Of a stretch of 64,000 nt of DNA, positions 16,163-25,774 are shown piece after piece. Made by a program: the position numbers and the translations under genes. The notes beneath the pieces are model-generated. The model worked only from the letters and a program-made list of their open reading frames with translations. It ran no database searches and had not been told where the DNA came from. This DNA comes from an uncultured Rothia sp. Its GTDB lineage: Bacteria > Actinomycetota > Actinomycetes > Actinomycetales > Micrococcaceae. The DNA lies in the NCBI RefSeq assembly GCF_916715725.1, contig NZ_CAKAPD010000005.1, positions 62,001-126,000 on the forward strand. The letters run 5' to 3'. The first letter of the stretch is position 1, and every line of letters starts with the position of its first letter.

Positions 16163-17047
16163 CTACGAAGTGCGGAAGTACAGGTACATCATCATCGCAA
16201 CACGACCGCGAGACGTCTGAGCCGTCGGCTCAAAAGCATTACCCTCAGACACCGTCGACACGCCACGGCGCGAAGCCCACACAATCTGACGGTAGAACGG
16301 AGTCGCAGAGGAAACATCGCTAAACGGGGAAGAACCCGACATCTGAATCTTCTGCGCACCATCAGCACGGTACAGAAGAGCCGCAGCAGAAGCATTCGAC
16401 AGGCGCGCCTCCGCATGGAACTTACCATCAACCCAACCGGAGGTAATACGCTCCTGACGCGCCCACAGGTACGCATCATAATTCGGGTCAGACTCATCAA
16501 CATCCGAATACGGCGAATGCTCCGGACGAGTCACCGACGGTGAACCCGCCAGCTTATAGAACATGCTAATCAGCTCGCCACGAGTCATCGGATCCTCAGC
16601 ACCAAAGTGCCCCTCAGAAACCGACTCCATCGTCTGAGTACGAACAGCCCAACGGATACCCGCATAGTACGCAGAATCCTCAGTGGCATCATCAAAAATA
16701 GTGTTCGCATCCGGCGCGGTCACAGACGGACGCAGAATCTTCGGACCCTGAGTCGAAGAACTCGACGCCAGAGGAGAAGAAGTGGAAGGCGCCGAAGCAG
16801 CTACCGGCGCAGCAGTATCCGCCGAAGAAAGACGCGCCTCCGACGAATCATAGAACGAGAAAAGAGGTGAGAACGGCAGGTACAAAACACCCGCCAGCGC
16901 CACAGCGCCAACAGCCAGCTCAATGCGGCGGCGCTTACGCTTCTTAGCGGCATCCTGAGAAGAAGTATCGTGGGTGCCCTCCGGTGCCAGCAGAGGCGCA
17001 GAAGAATTATGGGCAGTATCAGTCGACTGCTTAGAATCCTGGGACAT
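16163..17047 (-). CDS. Membrane-anchored protein with three SLH repeats
   Basis: 294 residues, unlike its neighbours in having no cleavable signal peptide and no A or B module. About 40 hydrophilic residues end in a basic patch (KKRKRRR), then one hydrophobic segment (about residues 44-60, LAVGAVALAGVLYLPF), so a single N-terminal anchor with the rest outside is likely. A Ser/Ala/Pro linker leads to three SLH repeats: FDDATEDSAYYAGIRWAV, YSDVDESDPNYDAYLWARQ with SGWVDGKFHAEARLSNASAA, and FSDVSSATPFYRQIVWASRR. It could tether an SLH layer to the membrane, but that is inference. The start is supported by GAGG upstream of the ATG. Confidence 0.85.
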   Translation of the reverse strand: MSQDSKQSTDTAHNSSAPLLAPEGTHDTSSQDAAKKRKRRRIELAVGAVALAGVLYLPFSPLFSFYDSSEARLSSADTAAPVAASAPSTSSPLASSSSTQGPKILRPSVTAPDANTIFDDATEDSAYYAGIRWAVRTQTMESVSEGHFGAEDPMTRGELISMFYKLAGSPSVTRPEHSPYSDVDESDPNYDAYLWARQERITSGWVDGKFHAEARLSNASAAALLYRADGAQKIQMSGSSPFSDVSSATPFYRQIVWASRRGVSTVSEGNAFEPTAQTSRGRVAMMMYLYFRTS

Positions 17048-17395
17048 AAATCCTCAATGTGGTTGATGTTTCGGTGTGTGATGAGCTCCCTCGCACAACA
17101 AACGCCCAACCGGAAACGGGCGCGCACCAAGGGGGCGCAACAGTCCTAAGCATAAACCACAGCTTGAAAAATATTAATTTACACCCGTCAGAACAATCTG
17201 GAAAAAGGGGAGCGGAACACTCCGAAAATCCCCCAATAGCGGGTACCGCATGAGGTGCGCCCCACATGCGGTACAGCCCACATTAGCGTGTTGACCAGCA
17301 AAAATACCCCGAAAAACCGCGGAACAACAACCAGGTAACAGCCCTGCTCACACCTCTGAAAGAGCCTAATAACCACCATGCAGAGGGCACAGAAA
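17048..17395. other. Intergenic region between two SLH genes
   Basis: About 350 bases without a convincing gene. It must hold the promoter of the 16163-17047 gene, but the TTCAAG-N5-CTTGAG arrangement of the first six copies is absent. A perfect 10-bp inverted repeat lies at 17243-17274 (listed separately). Confidence 0.5.
17243..17274. repeat. Perfect 10-bp inverted repeat
   Basis: GTACCGCATG and CATGCGGTAC are separated by 12 bases. It sits about 200 bases upstream of the membrane-anchored SLH gene and is not followed by a T-run, so an operator is as likely as a structural RNA element. Confidence 0.5.
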
Positions 17396-17444
17396 AGCCG
17401 GGCCAGCGGGACGAAACCAACGTTTCATCACCGCCAGCCCGGCT
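17396..17444 (-). terminator. Terminator of the three-SLH gene
   Basis: AGCCGGGCCAGCGG pairs with CCGCCAGCCCGGCT (one internal CA/CA bulge), with an inner GAAAC/GTTTC pairing. TTTTCTGTG follows on the minus strand. Confidence 0.7.
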
Positions 17445-17489
17445 CAATCATTGCGGGTTAGACGCTAATCCCAACGAACCAGCAGGACC

Positions 17490-19322
17490 CTAGCGAACCT
17501 TGTAGTTCATCAAGAAACCAGCCAGCTCACCACGGCTCACCAGCGCAGACGGGTGGTACTCAGAACCCGGGAAAACCTGCAGCTTCTGCTGCTTAGCCCA
17601 AGTGATCTCGCGGTAGAACGCAGAACCGACCTTCACATCGGTGTACGGTGCCTCAGCCACAGCAACCGGCTTCTTACCATCGAAACGGTACAGGAACGCC
17701 GCAACAGTAGCGTTAGAGACAGACGCATTCGCGTGGAACTTACCGTCAGACCAGCCGAAAGTAATGCCCTTCTGACGAGCCCAAATGTAGGCGGCGTAGT
17801 TCGGGTCATCAGTCTTCACATCCGCGTACGGGCTAGTCGCCGGCAGATTAACCTTCGGGGAACCAGCCAAACGGTACAGCGCAACGGTCAGGTCGCCGCG
17901 GGTTGCATCATTATTAACGCCGAACCAATCCTTCTCACGAGAATCAATCAGCTTCTGATCAGCAGCCCACAGAACAGCCTTGTGGTTCGCGTGAGCAGCC
18001 GGAACATCAGCGAAACGCTCACGAGCCTTCTTGTTCGCAGACTCACCAGTCAGAGTCAGGTAATCGGCAGCGATGCGCTCGCGCTGACCATCGGCGTAGT
18101 TAATGGTTACGAAAATAGCGTAGCGGCTATCCTCATCCAGCTTGGTGCCGTCAACATTAACGGTGGTCTCAAATGCGCCGGTTGCCACGCGGTCAGCGTT
18201 CAGAGTGATGCTATCCAGAGCCTCACCGGTCGGGTTGCCGTCAGCCTCAGCCTCAGAGAACAGAACGTTCACAGTAGCGCCAGCCGGAACCTTGAAATCC
18301 TTACCCTTCACACGGATAGTGGTCGAAGAGCTCAGATCAACCTTGTCAGTGTTCAGAGACACCGAAGGCGAAGCAGTCTTAGCGTTCTCGCCGTTCACCG
18401 GAACAAACGCCTGAGTGCTCAGCGCCTGGCTGTTCGCCTCATCGTTATCTTCCGGAACGTTGAACTCGAAAGTCTGCACAACATAGGAGCTGCCGGACTT
18501 CAAGGTACCCGCCGGGATGTCCAGAACAGTCGAGAAACGGCCGTTGGTGTAACCCATGTACTGACCAAAGAAAGCAGAGTAGGAGGTGAACTTAGCCTCC
18601 GACTGAGCCAGCGCGGGGCCGGTCGCCTTACCGGTTGCCGGATCAACCGCACGAACCGCAACAATCAGCGACTCGCTACCGTTGTACGAAATGTTCTGGA
18701 AGCCAGCACCGTTCACAGTGACCTTAGCGTTCTCAGAAGCATTCACCGACGAAGCGCTGTACGACAGGGTCGGGGAATCAACTGTGGGAACATCCGCAAC
18801 CTTCAGTTCAGTACGAACCTCATCCGCAGGAATCCAGCCGTCTTCAGCGTCATCGCGGTAACCGAGCACAACATCGAAGGACGAGCCATTGGCCTCCAGA
18901 TAGTTAGCGCCGATAGAAGCGGTCAGGTTCACGGTGCCGTCAGCCGCAAAGGCGGAGGCGGGAACATCCTGAACATAGAAGGGGTAATCACGCGGGTGGT
19001 GCGGCGGGAAAGCAACGCTTTCACCCTTCGGAACAACGTACAGGCGGAACGACTTGCCCTTAACGAAGTCCTTGGAGAAACCGGAGCCGCTAACCGTCAC
19101 GTTGCCGCCCTTGAGAATATCAAAAGTGCCGGAGGTAACCTGCAGACGCTGAGCACCCTGAGCCTCGCCCTGTGCAACAGCCGGGGCTGCTACCGGAGTA
19201 GCAGGTGCGGCAAACGCGGGGGAGAGGGGCAAGAGCATTGCGCCAGCCAGGGTGATGGCACAGCCGCTCTTAGCCATGTTTTTGGGTAGCGCAAAGCGCA
19301 TGTGGTTGGGAAGTGAGGACAT
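17490..19322 (-). CDS. Secreted protein with three beta-rich modules and three SLH repeats
   Basis: 610 residues from MSSLPNHMRF (ATG at 19322); the upstream ATG at 19352 is rejected because homology begins at MSSLPN and GGATAA precedes it. The signal peptide ends AFA. Three modules follow: one A-like (TSGTFDILKGGNVTVSGSGF, about 50-170), one B-like (NAKVTVNGAGF, DIPAGTLKSGSSYVVQTFEF) and a third (SSTTIRVKGKDF). All three SLH repeats are clear: RFADVPAAHANHKAVLWAAD, YADVKTDDPNYAAYIWARQKG with FGWSDGKFHANASVSNATVA, and YTDVKVGSAFYREITWAKQQ. It bridges the two sequence classes in the array: its N-terminus is like the first six, its module style like the large MSSFF proteins. Confidence 0.88.
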   Translation of the reverse strand: MSSLPNHMRFALPKNMAKSGCAITLAGAMLLPLSPAFAAPATPVAAPAVAQGEAQGAQRLQVTSGTFDILKGGNVTVSGSGFSKDFVKGKSFRLYVVPKGESVAFPPHHPRDYPFYVQDVPASAFAADGTVNLTASIGANYLEANGSSFDVVLGYRDDAEDGWIPADEVRTELKVADVPTVDSPTLSYSASSVNASENAKVTVNGAGFQNISYNGSESLIVAVRAVDPATGKATGPALAQSEAKFTSYSAFFGQYMGYTNGRFSTVLDIPAGTLKSGSSYVVQTFEFNVPEDNDEANSQALSTQAFVPVNGENAKTASPSVSLNTDKVDLSSSTTIRVKGKDFKVPAGATVNVLFSEAEADGNPTGEALDSITLNADRVATGAFETTVNVDGTKLDEDSRYAIFVTINYADGQRERIAADYLTLTGESANKKARERFADVPAAHANHKAVLWAADQKLIDSREKDWFGVNNDATRGDLTVALYRLAGSPKVNLPATSPYADVKTDDPNYAAYIWARQKGITFGWSDGKFHANASVSNATVAAFLYRFDGKKPVAVAEAPYTDVKVGSAFYREITWAKQQKLQVFPGSEYHPSALVSRGELAGFLMNYKVR

Positions 19323-19566
19323 TGTTATCCAATCAGTTTTTATCGGTGTCACGCATCGAGTGTGGTGCGCATAAACACCGTAGCAAATAGTTAAGACATG
19401 CTGGAACCTGAAAGGTCATCAGTGCGAAAAATGCCTGTGTGTTTTATCGCATGTCTTAAGGTGAAGTATAGCTTTAAAAAGTATGTGCATGACGTGGAAA
19501 ATATGCCTAAATATTGTGCTGATAAGCACAAACACTGGTCACTGTACAAAAAAGAAAGCGCAAAAA
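19323..19566. other. AT-rich intergenic region upstream of the three-SLH gene
   Basis: Markedly lower GC than its surroundings. It should contain the promoter of the 17490-19322 gene; TTTGCTACGGT on the minus strand (about 19378-19388) is a possible -10 region resembling the TTTGCTAGGGT of the first six SLH genes. Short reading frames on both strands here lack recognisable domains and ribosome-binding sites. Confidence 0.4.
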
Positions 19567-19636
19567 ACCCACCGCATTCGAAAAATTCGCACCTATGCAA
19601 CCTCTGCAGGTTGAGAATATTCACAATGCGGTGGGT
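19567..19636 (-). terminator. Terminator of the 712-residue SLH gene
   Basis: ACCCACCGCATT pairs perfectly with AATGCGGTGGGT across a 46-base loop that contains its own small hairpin (AACCT/AGGTT). On the minus strand the stem is followed by TTTTTT. Confidence 0.7.
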
Positions 19637-19741
19637 AAGGCAACATAAAAGTCACCCACAATAAAAATGGCACATAAACAGAACCATAAAGTCGCCTACT
19701 TGACGAAAGCCAACCAGAATGGCTAACACCACGGCGAGACA

Positions 19742-21880
19742 CTATGTGAGACGGCTGCCGCCTTGCGCCATACGGTACAGCATGACCGCCAAGTCGTAGG
19801 TGGTCGTTTGCGGCCAGGTAAAGTCCTCGCGTAGCCAATTCTCGGCGTAGCCCCAGATGTGTTGCTGCACAGCCCACCGAGATTCACGCCAAAAAGCGCT
19901 ACCCTCGCTTAAATCCGTAGCCCAATACTTAGTGCTCAGCTCAGAATCCTTCGACCCCGGCAAGCTGCCGTTACGAGGCTGAGGCGCGGCAGTCGGCAAA
20001 CTGGGCGACACCTTACCGCGTGAACGCTGATACCTGTACAAGAACGCAACGATAGAGCGAGTAGAAAGCTGTGCATCCGGGTGGAAACTACCATCAATCC
20101 AACCGGACGTAATGCTCTGCTGACGAGCCCATATAATCGCGGCATAGTCCGGGTCGTTGGGCTGAACATCCGGATACGGACTGGTTGCCGGAAGCTCAAC
20201 CTTCGGCGAACCCGCCAACATATAGAGAGCCACCGTCAGATCACGGCGCGTCAAATTCTCAGAAGAATAGGAATCTGACTTGGGAAGCTGCTGAGCCTTG
20301 TACCACCTCTTCGCAGCCTCACGCTCCTCAAACGCGTTCACCACCAAACCAAGGTCAGTAGAAACAACCTGCTGCACAGAATCCGCGGCACCACCCTGAC
20401 CGGGAAGAACCTTCTCCACCACCAGCTTGTAACCGCCCTGATAGTTCAGCGCCTCACCGGGAATAGTGAGCGTCGCCTCCGTGTAACCGCTCTGGATACG
20501 GTCAGCCGAAATATCCTGCTCCAGCGCCTTCTGGCCGGTCAGATTGCCAGAAGCATCCGTAGCCTGCAGCGAGAAGCGGTAATGGCCCTCAGTGAGGTTC
20601 GGCAGATTCACGGCACGCACCTGCAACGTGTTCTTCTCCCAATAGGGGCTCACCTGCGGTGAATCAGAACGATATTGGTCCATCTGCTGCGGCTCAACAC
20701 GCAGAACCGGGGCGGCATCCTTCACCTCGGTGTTCGAGTTGGGCGAGCGCACCGGAATAAACGGGGCAACATCCGTCAAAAGGCTACCGGGCACCTTCTC
20801 CTCATCCGGATTCGGGAAGAAGCCGCTGTAGACGCCGATCATGTACGACTTGCCCGGTCGCAGAGTACCCGCAGGAATTGTCACATCCGCAGAGAAATAG
20901 TTGTTGAGGAAGCTCCAGCAATAGTATTCACCGCAATCCGTATAACGAACTGCATGAGTGAAAACAGGCTTGCCCACCATCAAACCCGTGGCGGGGTCAA
21001 CCTCATACAGCATCAGATATGCTGGGGCACTCCCCGGCTCAAGAAGCTGCTTAGAGAGAATATGGTAGCCCTCAATCGTCAGCTGCGTATCAACCCAGGG
21101 ATTATCAATCGCCGGCATGCTGTACACATAAGTAGTATGATCCGGCTCAGGATCCTGAGTCAGGCTGAGAGGAGTGCGGGCAGTAAGGCGGGGGTCCTCA
21201 TACTCCTCGGCGTTCGGTTCGCGCTCGCCCGCCGGATAGTAGGTCAGCACCACGTCAAGGGCAGGCGAAGGGGTTGCCCGGATGGTCTGCTTCTTGACCT
21301 CAAAGGTGAAGGTGAGGCTCCCGTCCGGGTTGTCGCGGACAATACCGTCATCTCGAAGATGATCAACCTTGCCGCGGTACAGGGGATTTTGGGTTGACTC
21401 GCCGGTGCGGGACCACTCGTAATCGGTACCACGGTTTACGAGACCGAACTGGAAGAGCTTGTACTTCTTACGGAACTCGGGGGTCAACGGGGAAGTCGTC
21501 ACGGACACCGTGCCACCCTGAGAAATATTGAGAGTGCCGGTGGTGACCTTCAAATCAATCTTGTCGGCATCGCTGGCGCCAGTGGCTGCGGCACCTGTAT
21601 CTGAGGCACCGGGGGCGGCAGCTACGGGGGTTGCCTGCAACGATGCGGCAGGGGAGTCAGGGCTCGCCGCATCCGCTTGAGGGGGCTCCACCTGTGCTGG
21701 CTGGTTCGGTGCCGCCAGTGCCGCCGGGGTAATACCCGCAAGCGGGGTCATGCCCAGCAACAGGGAGAGGCTGATTGCCTTCTTGCCCTGAGTCTTTAGA
21801 GTGTGGGCATTTTGGGTAGGGGCTTTTATGGCGGGCGTTTTAGCACCCTGAGCGGTGGTTGGTCGGAAGAAAGAAGACAC
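19742..21880 (-). CDS. Large secreted SLH protein, MSSFF type (712 aa)
   Basis: 712 residues from a GTG start (MSSFFRPTTAQ), preceded by the GATGGGATAAC leader also seen before the 22203 gene. The signal peptide has the core ISLSLLLGMTPLAGITPAALA. An Ala/Pro/Gln linker is followed by LNISQGGTVSVTTSPLTPEF (about residue 115 on), a further module (IPAGTLRPGKSYMIGVYSG) and a third (LTEGHYRFSLQATDASGNLTG). The SLH region starts near 540 (LTRRDLTVALYMLAGSPKVELPATSPYPDV, ARQQSITSGWIDGSFHPDAQLSTRSIVAFLYRY). The last repeat is interrupted by a Pro/Ser/Gly insert before SAFWRESRWAVQQ. It corresponds to the C-terminal part of the two larger neighbours, lacking their N-terminal modules. Confidence 0.88.
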   Translation of the reverse strand: MSSFFRPTTAQGAKTPAIKAPTQNAHTLKTQGKKAISLSLLLGMTPLAGITPAALAAPNQPAQVEPPQADAASPDSPAASLQATPVAAAPGASDTGAAATGASDADKIDLKVTTGTLNISQGGTVSVTTSPLTPEFRKKYKLFQFGLVNRGTDYEWSRTGESTQNPLYRGKVDHLRDDGIVRDNPDGSLTFTFEVKKQTIRATPSPALDVVLTYYPAGEREPNAEEYEDPRLTARTPLSLTQDPEPDHTTYVYSMPAIDNPWVDTQLTIEGYHILSKQLLEPGSAPAYLMLYEVDPATGLMVGKPVFTHAVRYTDCGEYYCWSFLNNYFSADVTIPAGTLRPGKSYMIGVYSGFFPNPDEEKVPGSLLTDVAPFIPVRSPNSNTEVKDAAPVLRVEPQQMDQYRSDSPQVSPYWEKNTLQVRAVNLPNLTEGHYRFSLQATDASGNLTGQKALEQDISADRIQSGYTEATLTIPGEALNYQGGYKLVVEKVLPGQGGAADSVQQVVSTDLGLVVNAFEEREAAKRWYKAQQLPKSDSYSSENLTRRDLTVALYMLAGSPKVELPATSPYPDVQPNDPDYAAIIWARQQSITSGWIDGSFHPDAQLSTRSIVAFLYRYQRSRGKVSPSLPTAAPQPRNGSLPGSKDSELSTKYWATDLSEGSAFWRESRWAVQQHIWGYAENWLREDFTWPQTTTYDLAVMLYRMAQGGSRLT

Positions 21881-22079
21881 GGTTATCCCATCTAATGTTC
21901 TGCACTGTGCTTTCTATACCGCGGCTTTACACGGTGGTTTTTTGCACAGTGGTTTTCTGCGAGGCGATTGAAGCGAGTGAGGGAAAACGTTGAGTGGAAG
22001 GGGAGAAATGAACGGTGAAAAGGAACGAAAAGTTGAGTAGAAAGGGGGGGGGCGCACAGCGCGTCTTAGCGAAAGTGCT
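21881..22079. other. Intergenic leader region
   Basis: About 200 bases holding the promoter and leader of the 19742-21880 gene. It contains a run of eight or nine G on the plus strand (about 22045-22053) and purine-rich repeats of the GAAAGG/GAGTGG kind; no gene is supported. Confidence 0.4.
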
Positions 22080-22125
22080 GGCGGGCTGAAAAGTCGGGCG
22101 AATCAGCCCGAAATTTCAGCCCGCC
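22080..22125 (-). terminator. Terminator of the 1111-residue SLH gene
   Basis: GGCGGGCTGAAA pairs with TTTCAGCCCGCC, with an inner TCGGGC/GCCCGA stem. Both stems are perfect. Confidence 0.7.
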
Positions 22126-22202
22126 ATCACCGATTGTAAAGCAACACAGTTTCAGGCTGCGTGGCCGCGGGAGGCGACTCTCAAATAACTACTTCAGGGT
22201 AA

Positions 22203-25200
22203 CTACTTGAGACGACTGCCGCCGTGCGTCATGCGGTAGAGCATCAGTGAGAACTGCCAAGAGGAAACAGTATCCGAGCTGAAATTCTCACCGTGGCCTC
22301 GATAATATTCTGCGTATCCCCAGATAATCTGCTGGGTAGCCCACAGGGATTCCCTCCAGAACGCAGTATCCATACGCTCATACTCGGGCCAGTGCACCCG
22401 CGAACGTGAATCCCGTGTGGGAGACTCCTCCGGTACATTACTGCTATCTGACGTATCGCTCTTCGGTACAGGCGAAGACGGCAAACTGCTCGATTCCGGC
22501 GCAGGAGCCGGCGCGACCATCCGCTGGTACCTGTACAAGAACGCCAACGTAGAACGCGCCGAAAGGTTCGCCTCCGGGTGGAACTTGCCGTCCACCCAGC
22601 CGAACGTAATGCCCTTCTGACGAGCCCAAATGTACGCGGCGTAGTCCGGGTCGCTCGGCGCCACATCCGCATAAGGACTGGTTGCAGGCAGCTCAACATG
22701 AGGCGCGCCCGCCAGACGGTACAGCGCCACCGTGACATCGCGGCGACTCAGCACAGTCTTGCTCTCGTCCAGAAGAGCCTGCTGCTTAACCCACTCGACA
22801 GCCGCTTTCTGCTCCTCGGTAGTATTCGCCAAGAGGTCAAGATCCTCAGAAGCCACCGACTCGACCGCATCCGCGGCACCGTTCTTGCCGGGGGTTACCT
22901 TCTCCAGAACAACCTTGTACGATCCCTCATAATTCAGCGCGCTACCGGGGACGTTCAGCGTCTCCTCAGCGGCACCATCGTGGATGCGCTCAGCGGGGAT
23001 AACCTGCTCCAAAGCCTTCTCGCCGGTCAGCTCGCCGAAAATATCCGTTGCCTGAACCGAGAAACGGTAATAGCCCTCGGCAAGCTTCGGAAGATTCGAG
23101 ACACGCGCGGTGAGGGTATTCATCTCCTGATACGGGTTGACGCGCTTATACGGAATGTACAAGTCCGGCTGCGCTACAGGCTGGTCAGGGTTCGGCTGGT
23201 TATCACTCGGCTGCCCCGACTGTACCGGAAGGAACTGCGCAACACTGGTCAGCAGACTACCGCTATAATCCTCTTCACCCGGGTGAGGCAGATTAGAGCC
23301 GTAGATACCAATCATGTAGAGCCTGCCCGGCTTCAACGTACCCGCTGGAATCGTCATCTTCGTGCCAAAATAGTTATTACGGAAACCTGTACAGTGATGC
23401 AGGCAGTTGCCCGTCAACGGAACAACATGGGAGAAAACAGGGCGTCCCATAATCTTTCCTGTAGCCGGGTCTGCCTCATACAGAGTGACGTACGCCTGGC
23501 TGTCGTACCCGCCTACGATATTCGGGGGAAGAATATGGTAGCCCTCAACCGTCAGAGTTGTATCCTGCCACGGCTTATCAATCGCCGAAATGCTGTAGCG
23601 GTACGTCGGCTGATCAGGCTCAGGGTCGCGCACCGTGGGCAAAGGAATTCGTGCCGTAAGACGGTAATCTTCATACGGATAGTCGTGCGGGTCAGGCTTA
23701 TCGGACGGGTAGTAGGTCAGCACCACATCGAAGAGCGTACCCTCCGGAACCGTCATCCACTGCTTCGGAATGTCAAGAGTGAACGTGACGCTCCCGTCAG
23801 GATTATCGTGGGCCTTACCCTTAGCACGGAGGCTGGCAACCTTGCTGCCGTACTGCGCCTCAGGAAGCGGATTGCCGTAATGTGACTCAAGGTAATTCTC
23901 ACCGCGCTCCACAATGCCGAACTCATACAGCGTGTACTTCGCGCGGAACTCGGCACTCAGCGGCGCGGTAGTCACAGAGACAGTACCGCCCTCAGAAATG
24001 TTGAGGGTGCCCGAGGTGAGCTTCATGCCAACCGGGTTGGCAGGTTTCTTATCCTCCGCAGGGGTGGGAGGGGTCAACGGGGTAGGGGAATCCGCCAGCT
24101 GCACTGGTGCAGTAACCGTAAAATTATGAATCTCTGAACCGTAGTAAGGATTATCTGAGAAATAGACCCTCAGTTCCGCCTCGGAACCCAAATACACACC
24201 CTGTAGCTCTTTAATATCCTCAGCATTAATTTCAAGTTCTACGGTTTGGGTACCGTCAGGGTTACGGACCACAATTTTGTCACGTTCATAGTAATGTTCA
24301 CTATTAATGCTTAGGTTGGCAATAGTTTTTTGAGCGGTTTTACTATAAACACTGATTGACCCAATGTAGTACCCCAAATCAACTTCCGGGGAAATATTAG
24401 AAATAGTAACTTTATATTTCCCCTCATGGTACGGGTCAACCGTCTGAGGGGACAGTGAAACCTTCGGAAGGGTATTGCGGTACGTATTGCTCTGGTAAGG
24501 CATTTTCATGGGGTTCTTGCCCACAGGAACGAAGGGGAAGGCACGCCTCATAGCAATCGGGCCTGAAGGAGAGTCTCCCTGTACCGACAGATAATAACCC
24601 TTGCCTGATTTCAAAAGACCGGCAGGAATCGTAATTTTATGCTGAAAATAACCGTTAGGAATTAAGCCATGAAAAACACGCTTAAAGTACGGAGAATCTG
24701 AAGGGTCAAAAGGCTCCAGCTCCTTGAGATATTTATGGGTAACATTTGCAGTCGGGTCGTATTCAACGAGAGTAAAACTTAGCTTATTCATCCCGTCAAA
24801 ACCCGAACCCGTCATATTGATTTCAATTGGTTTTCCGGAATTAATCTGCTCCTCAGAAATAGAATCCACATCATAGGTAATAGAAGGCAGAACAGATGCC
24901 GGAAAATCATTCGTCACAGGGAGCACCGTACGAATACGGTCCTCAGTATTCCACTGATAGGGGTGCGCTTCATCCAGCGGGCGGTAGGTCAAAATAACTT
25001 CGTACTCCATGCCCGCAGGTATACCGTTGGAAGACACATCCAAATCGGCGCTGAAAGTCCCGTCTGCGGCAGGCGCCGGAACGTCAAAGCGCGGCCCCTG
25101 GTATGTGGGCTCCTGGTGAGGGCCGACGTAGGTAGAAGAACCCTTGGGGGCAATAACGAGGCTACGCAGCTCGTGATGCGCCAAGAATTCGGGAGTGAAG

Positions 25201-25538
25201 CCGGTGCCCTCAACATGCACCGTGCCTCCAGCATAAATTCTTAGTGCTCCGCTAGTGACGCGCAGAGTCGGTAGCGAACTGGTCTGCTCGCCCTGGGCTA
25301 CAGGATTTTGCTGGTTGTCTGTCTGGCGCTGGTTCAAAGCTGCGGCGGGGGAGGCGGGGGTCGCCTGCGCCTGCTGCTCAGGTGCCGCCTGGGTCGGTGT
25401 TGCGAGTGCCGCCGGGGTGATACCGGCCAGCGGGCTCAAGCCCAGCAGCAACGACAGGCTGAGTGCGCGGGCGCTCGCCGGGTGGTGCGGGGTATAGGAG
25501 TGCGGCGGGGCGCCTCGTGGTGTGAAGAATGAAGACAT
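22203..25538 (-). CDS. Very large secreted SLH protein, MSSFF type (1111 aa)
   Basis: 1111 residues from the ATG at 25538 (MSSFFTPRGAPP). A frame opens 70 codons further upstream, but that part has no family homology and the conserved leader GATGGGATAATGATG ends here. The signal peptide core is LSLSLLLGLSPLAGITPAALA. Modules in order: GALRIYAGGTVHVEGTGFTPEF (A-like), ITYDVDSISEEQINSG with VTISNISPEVDLGYYIGSI, LNISEGGTVSVTTAPLSAEF, TIPAGTLKPGRLYMIGIYGS and AEGYYRFSVQATDIFGELTG. The SLH region starts near 955 (LSRRDVTVALYRLAGAPHVELP, YADVAPSDPDYAAYIWARQKG, FGWVDGKFHPEANLS), and a Ser/Pro-rich insert precedes TAFWRESLWATQQ. Closest relative is the 25775 gene, which has the same module order. Confidence 0.88.
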   Translation of the reverse strand: MSSFFTPRGAPPHSYTPHHPASARALSLSLLLGLSPLAGITPAALATPTQAAPEQQAQATPASPAAALNQRQTDNQQNPVAQGEQTSSLPTLRVTSGALRIYAGGTVHVEGTGFTPEFLAHHELRSLVIAPKGSSTYVGPHQEPTYQGPRFDVPAPAADGTFSADLDVSSNGIPAGMEYEVILTYRPLDEAHPYQWNTEDRIRTVLPVTNDFPASVLPSITYDVDSISEEQINSGKPIEINMTGSGFDGMNKLSFTLVEYDPTANVTHKYLKELEPFDPSDSPYFKRVFHGLIPNGYFQHKITIPAGLLKSGKGYYLSVQGDSPSGPIAMRRAFPFVPVGKNPMKMPYQSNTYRNTLPKVSLSPQTVDPYHEGKYKVTISNISPEVDLGYYIGSISVYSKTAQKTIANLSINSEHYYERDKIVVRNPDGTQTVELEINAEDIKELQGVYLGSEAELRVYFSDNPYYGSEIHNFTVTAPVQLADSPTPLTPPTPAEDKKPANPVGMKLTSGTLNISEGGTVSVTTAPLSAEFRAKYTLYEFGIVERGENYLESHYGNPLPEAQYGSKVASLRAKGKAHDNPDGSVTFTLDIPKQWMTVPEGTLFDVVLTYYPSDKPDPHDYPYEDYRLTARIPLPTVRDPEPDQPTYRYSISAIDKPWQDTTLTVEGYHILPPNIVGGYDSQAYVTLYEADPATGKIMGRPVFSHVVPLTGNCLHHCTGFRNNYFGTKMTIPAGTLKPGRLYMIGIYGSNLPHPGEEDYSGSLLTSVAQFLPVQSGQPSDNQPNPDQPVAQPDLYIPYKRVNPYQEMNTLTARVSNLPKLAEGYYRFSVQATDIFGELTGEKALEQVIPAERIHDGAAEETLNVPGSALNYEGSYKVVLEKVTPGKNGAADAVESVASEDLDLLANTTEEQKAAVEWVKQQALLDESKTVLSRRDVTVALYRLAGAPHVELPATSPYADVAPSDPDYAAYIWARQKGITFGWVDGKFHPEANLSARSTLAFLYRYQRMVAPAPAPESSSLPSSPVPKSDTSDSSNVPEESPTRDSRSRVHWPEYERMDTAFWRESLWATQQIIWGYAEYYRGHGENFSSDTVSSWQFSLMLYRMTHGGSRLK

Positions 25539-25703
25539 CATTATCCCATCTACAAAAAACTGTGCGGTGATTGAAGCGAGCGAGTAGATGAAGTGAGTGA
25601 AGAAGCTGAGCGGATAAAGCGTGAGAAGAAAAACCCCGAACAGGGGAGGGAGCGTACCCTGCGCAAGAACCCGCAGGGGCAGGGAAGGAAAAACCGGGGC
25701 AGT

Positions 25704-25752
25704 ACCGGCGGGCTGAAAAGCCGAACTACGTCGAACATTCCAGCCCACCGGT
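25704..25752 (-). terminator. Terminator of the 1063-residue SLH gene
   Basis: ACCGGCGGGCTG pairs with CAGCCCACCGGT (one mismatch); the GGCGGGCTGAAAAG half matches the terminator at 22080. No strong T-run follows directly. Confidence 0.6.
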
Positions 25753-25774
25753 CACCCATCACCACGTCCGGGCG

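Noticed and set aside
22203..25748. Extended N-terminus of the giant SLH protein (start at 25748)
   Set aside because: The first 70 residues are not shared with the paralogue at 25775, and they overlap the hairpin/terminator of the neighbouring gene. The conserved leader GATGGGATAATGATG marks the start at 25538.
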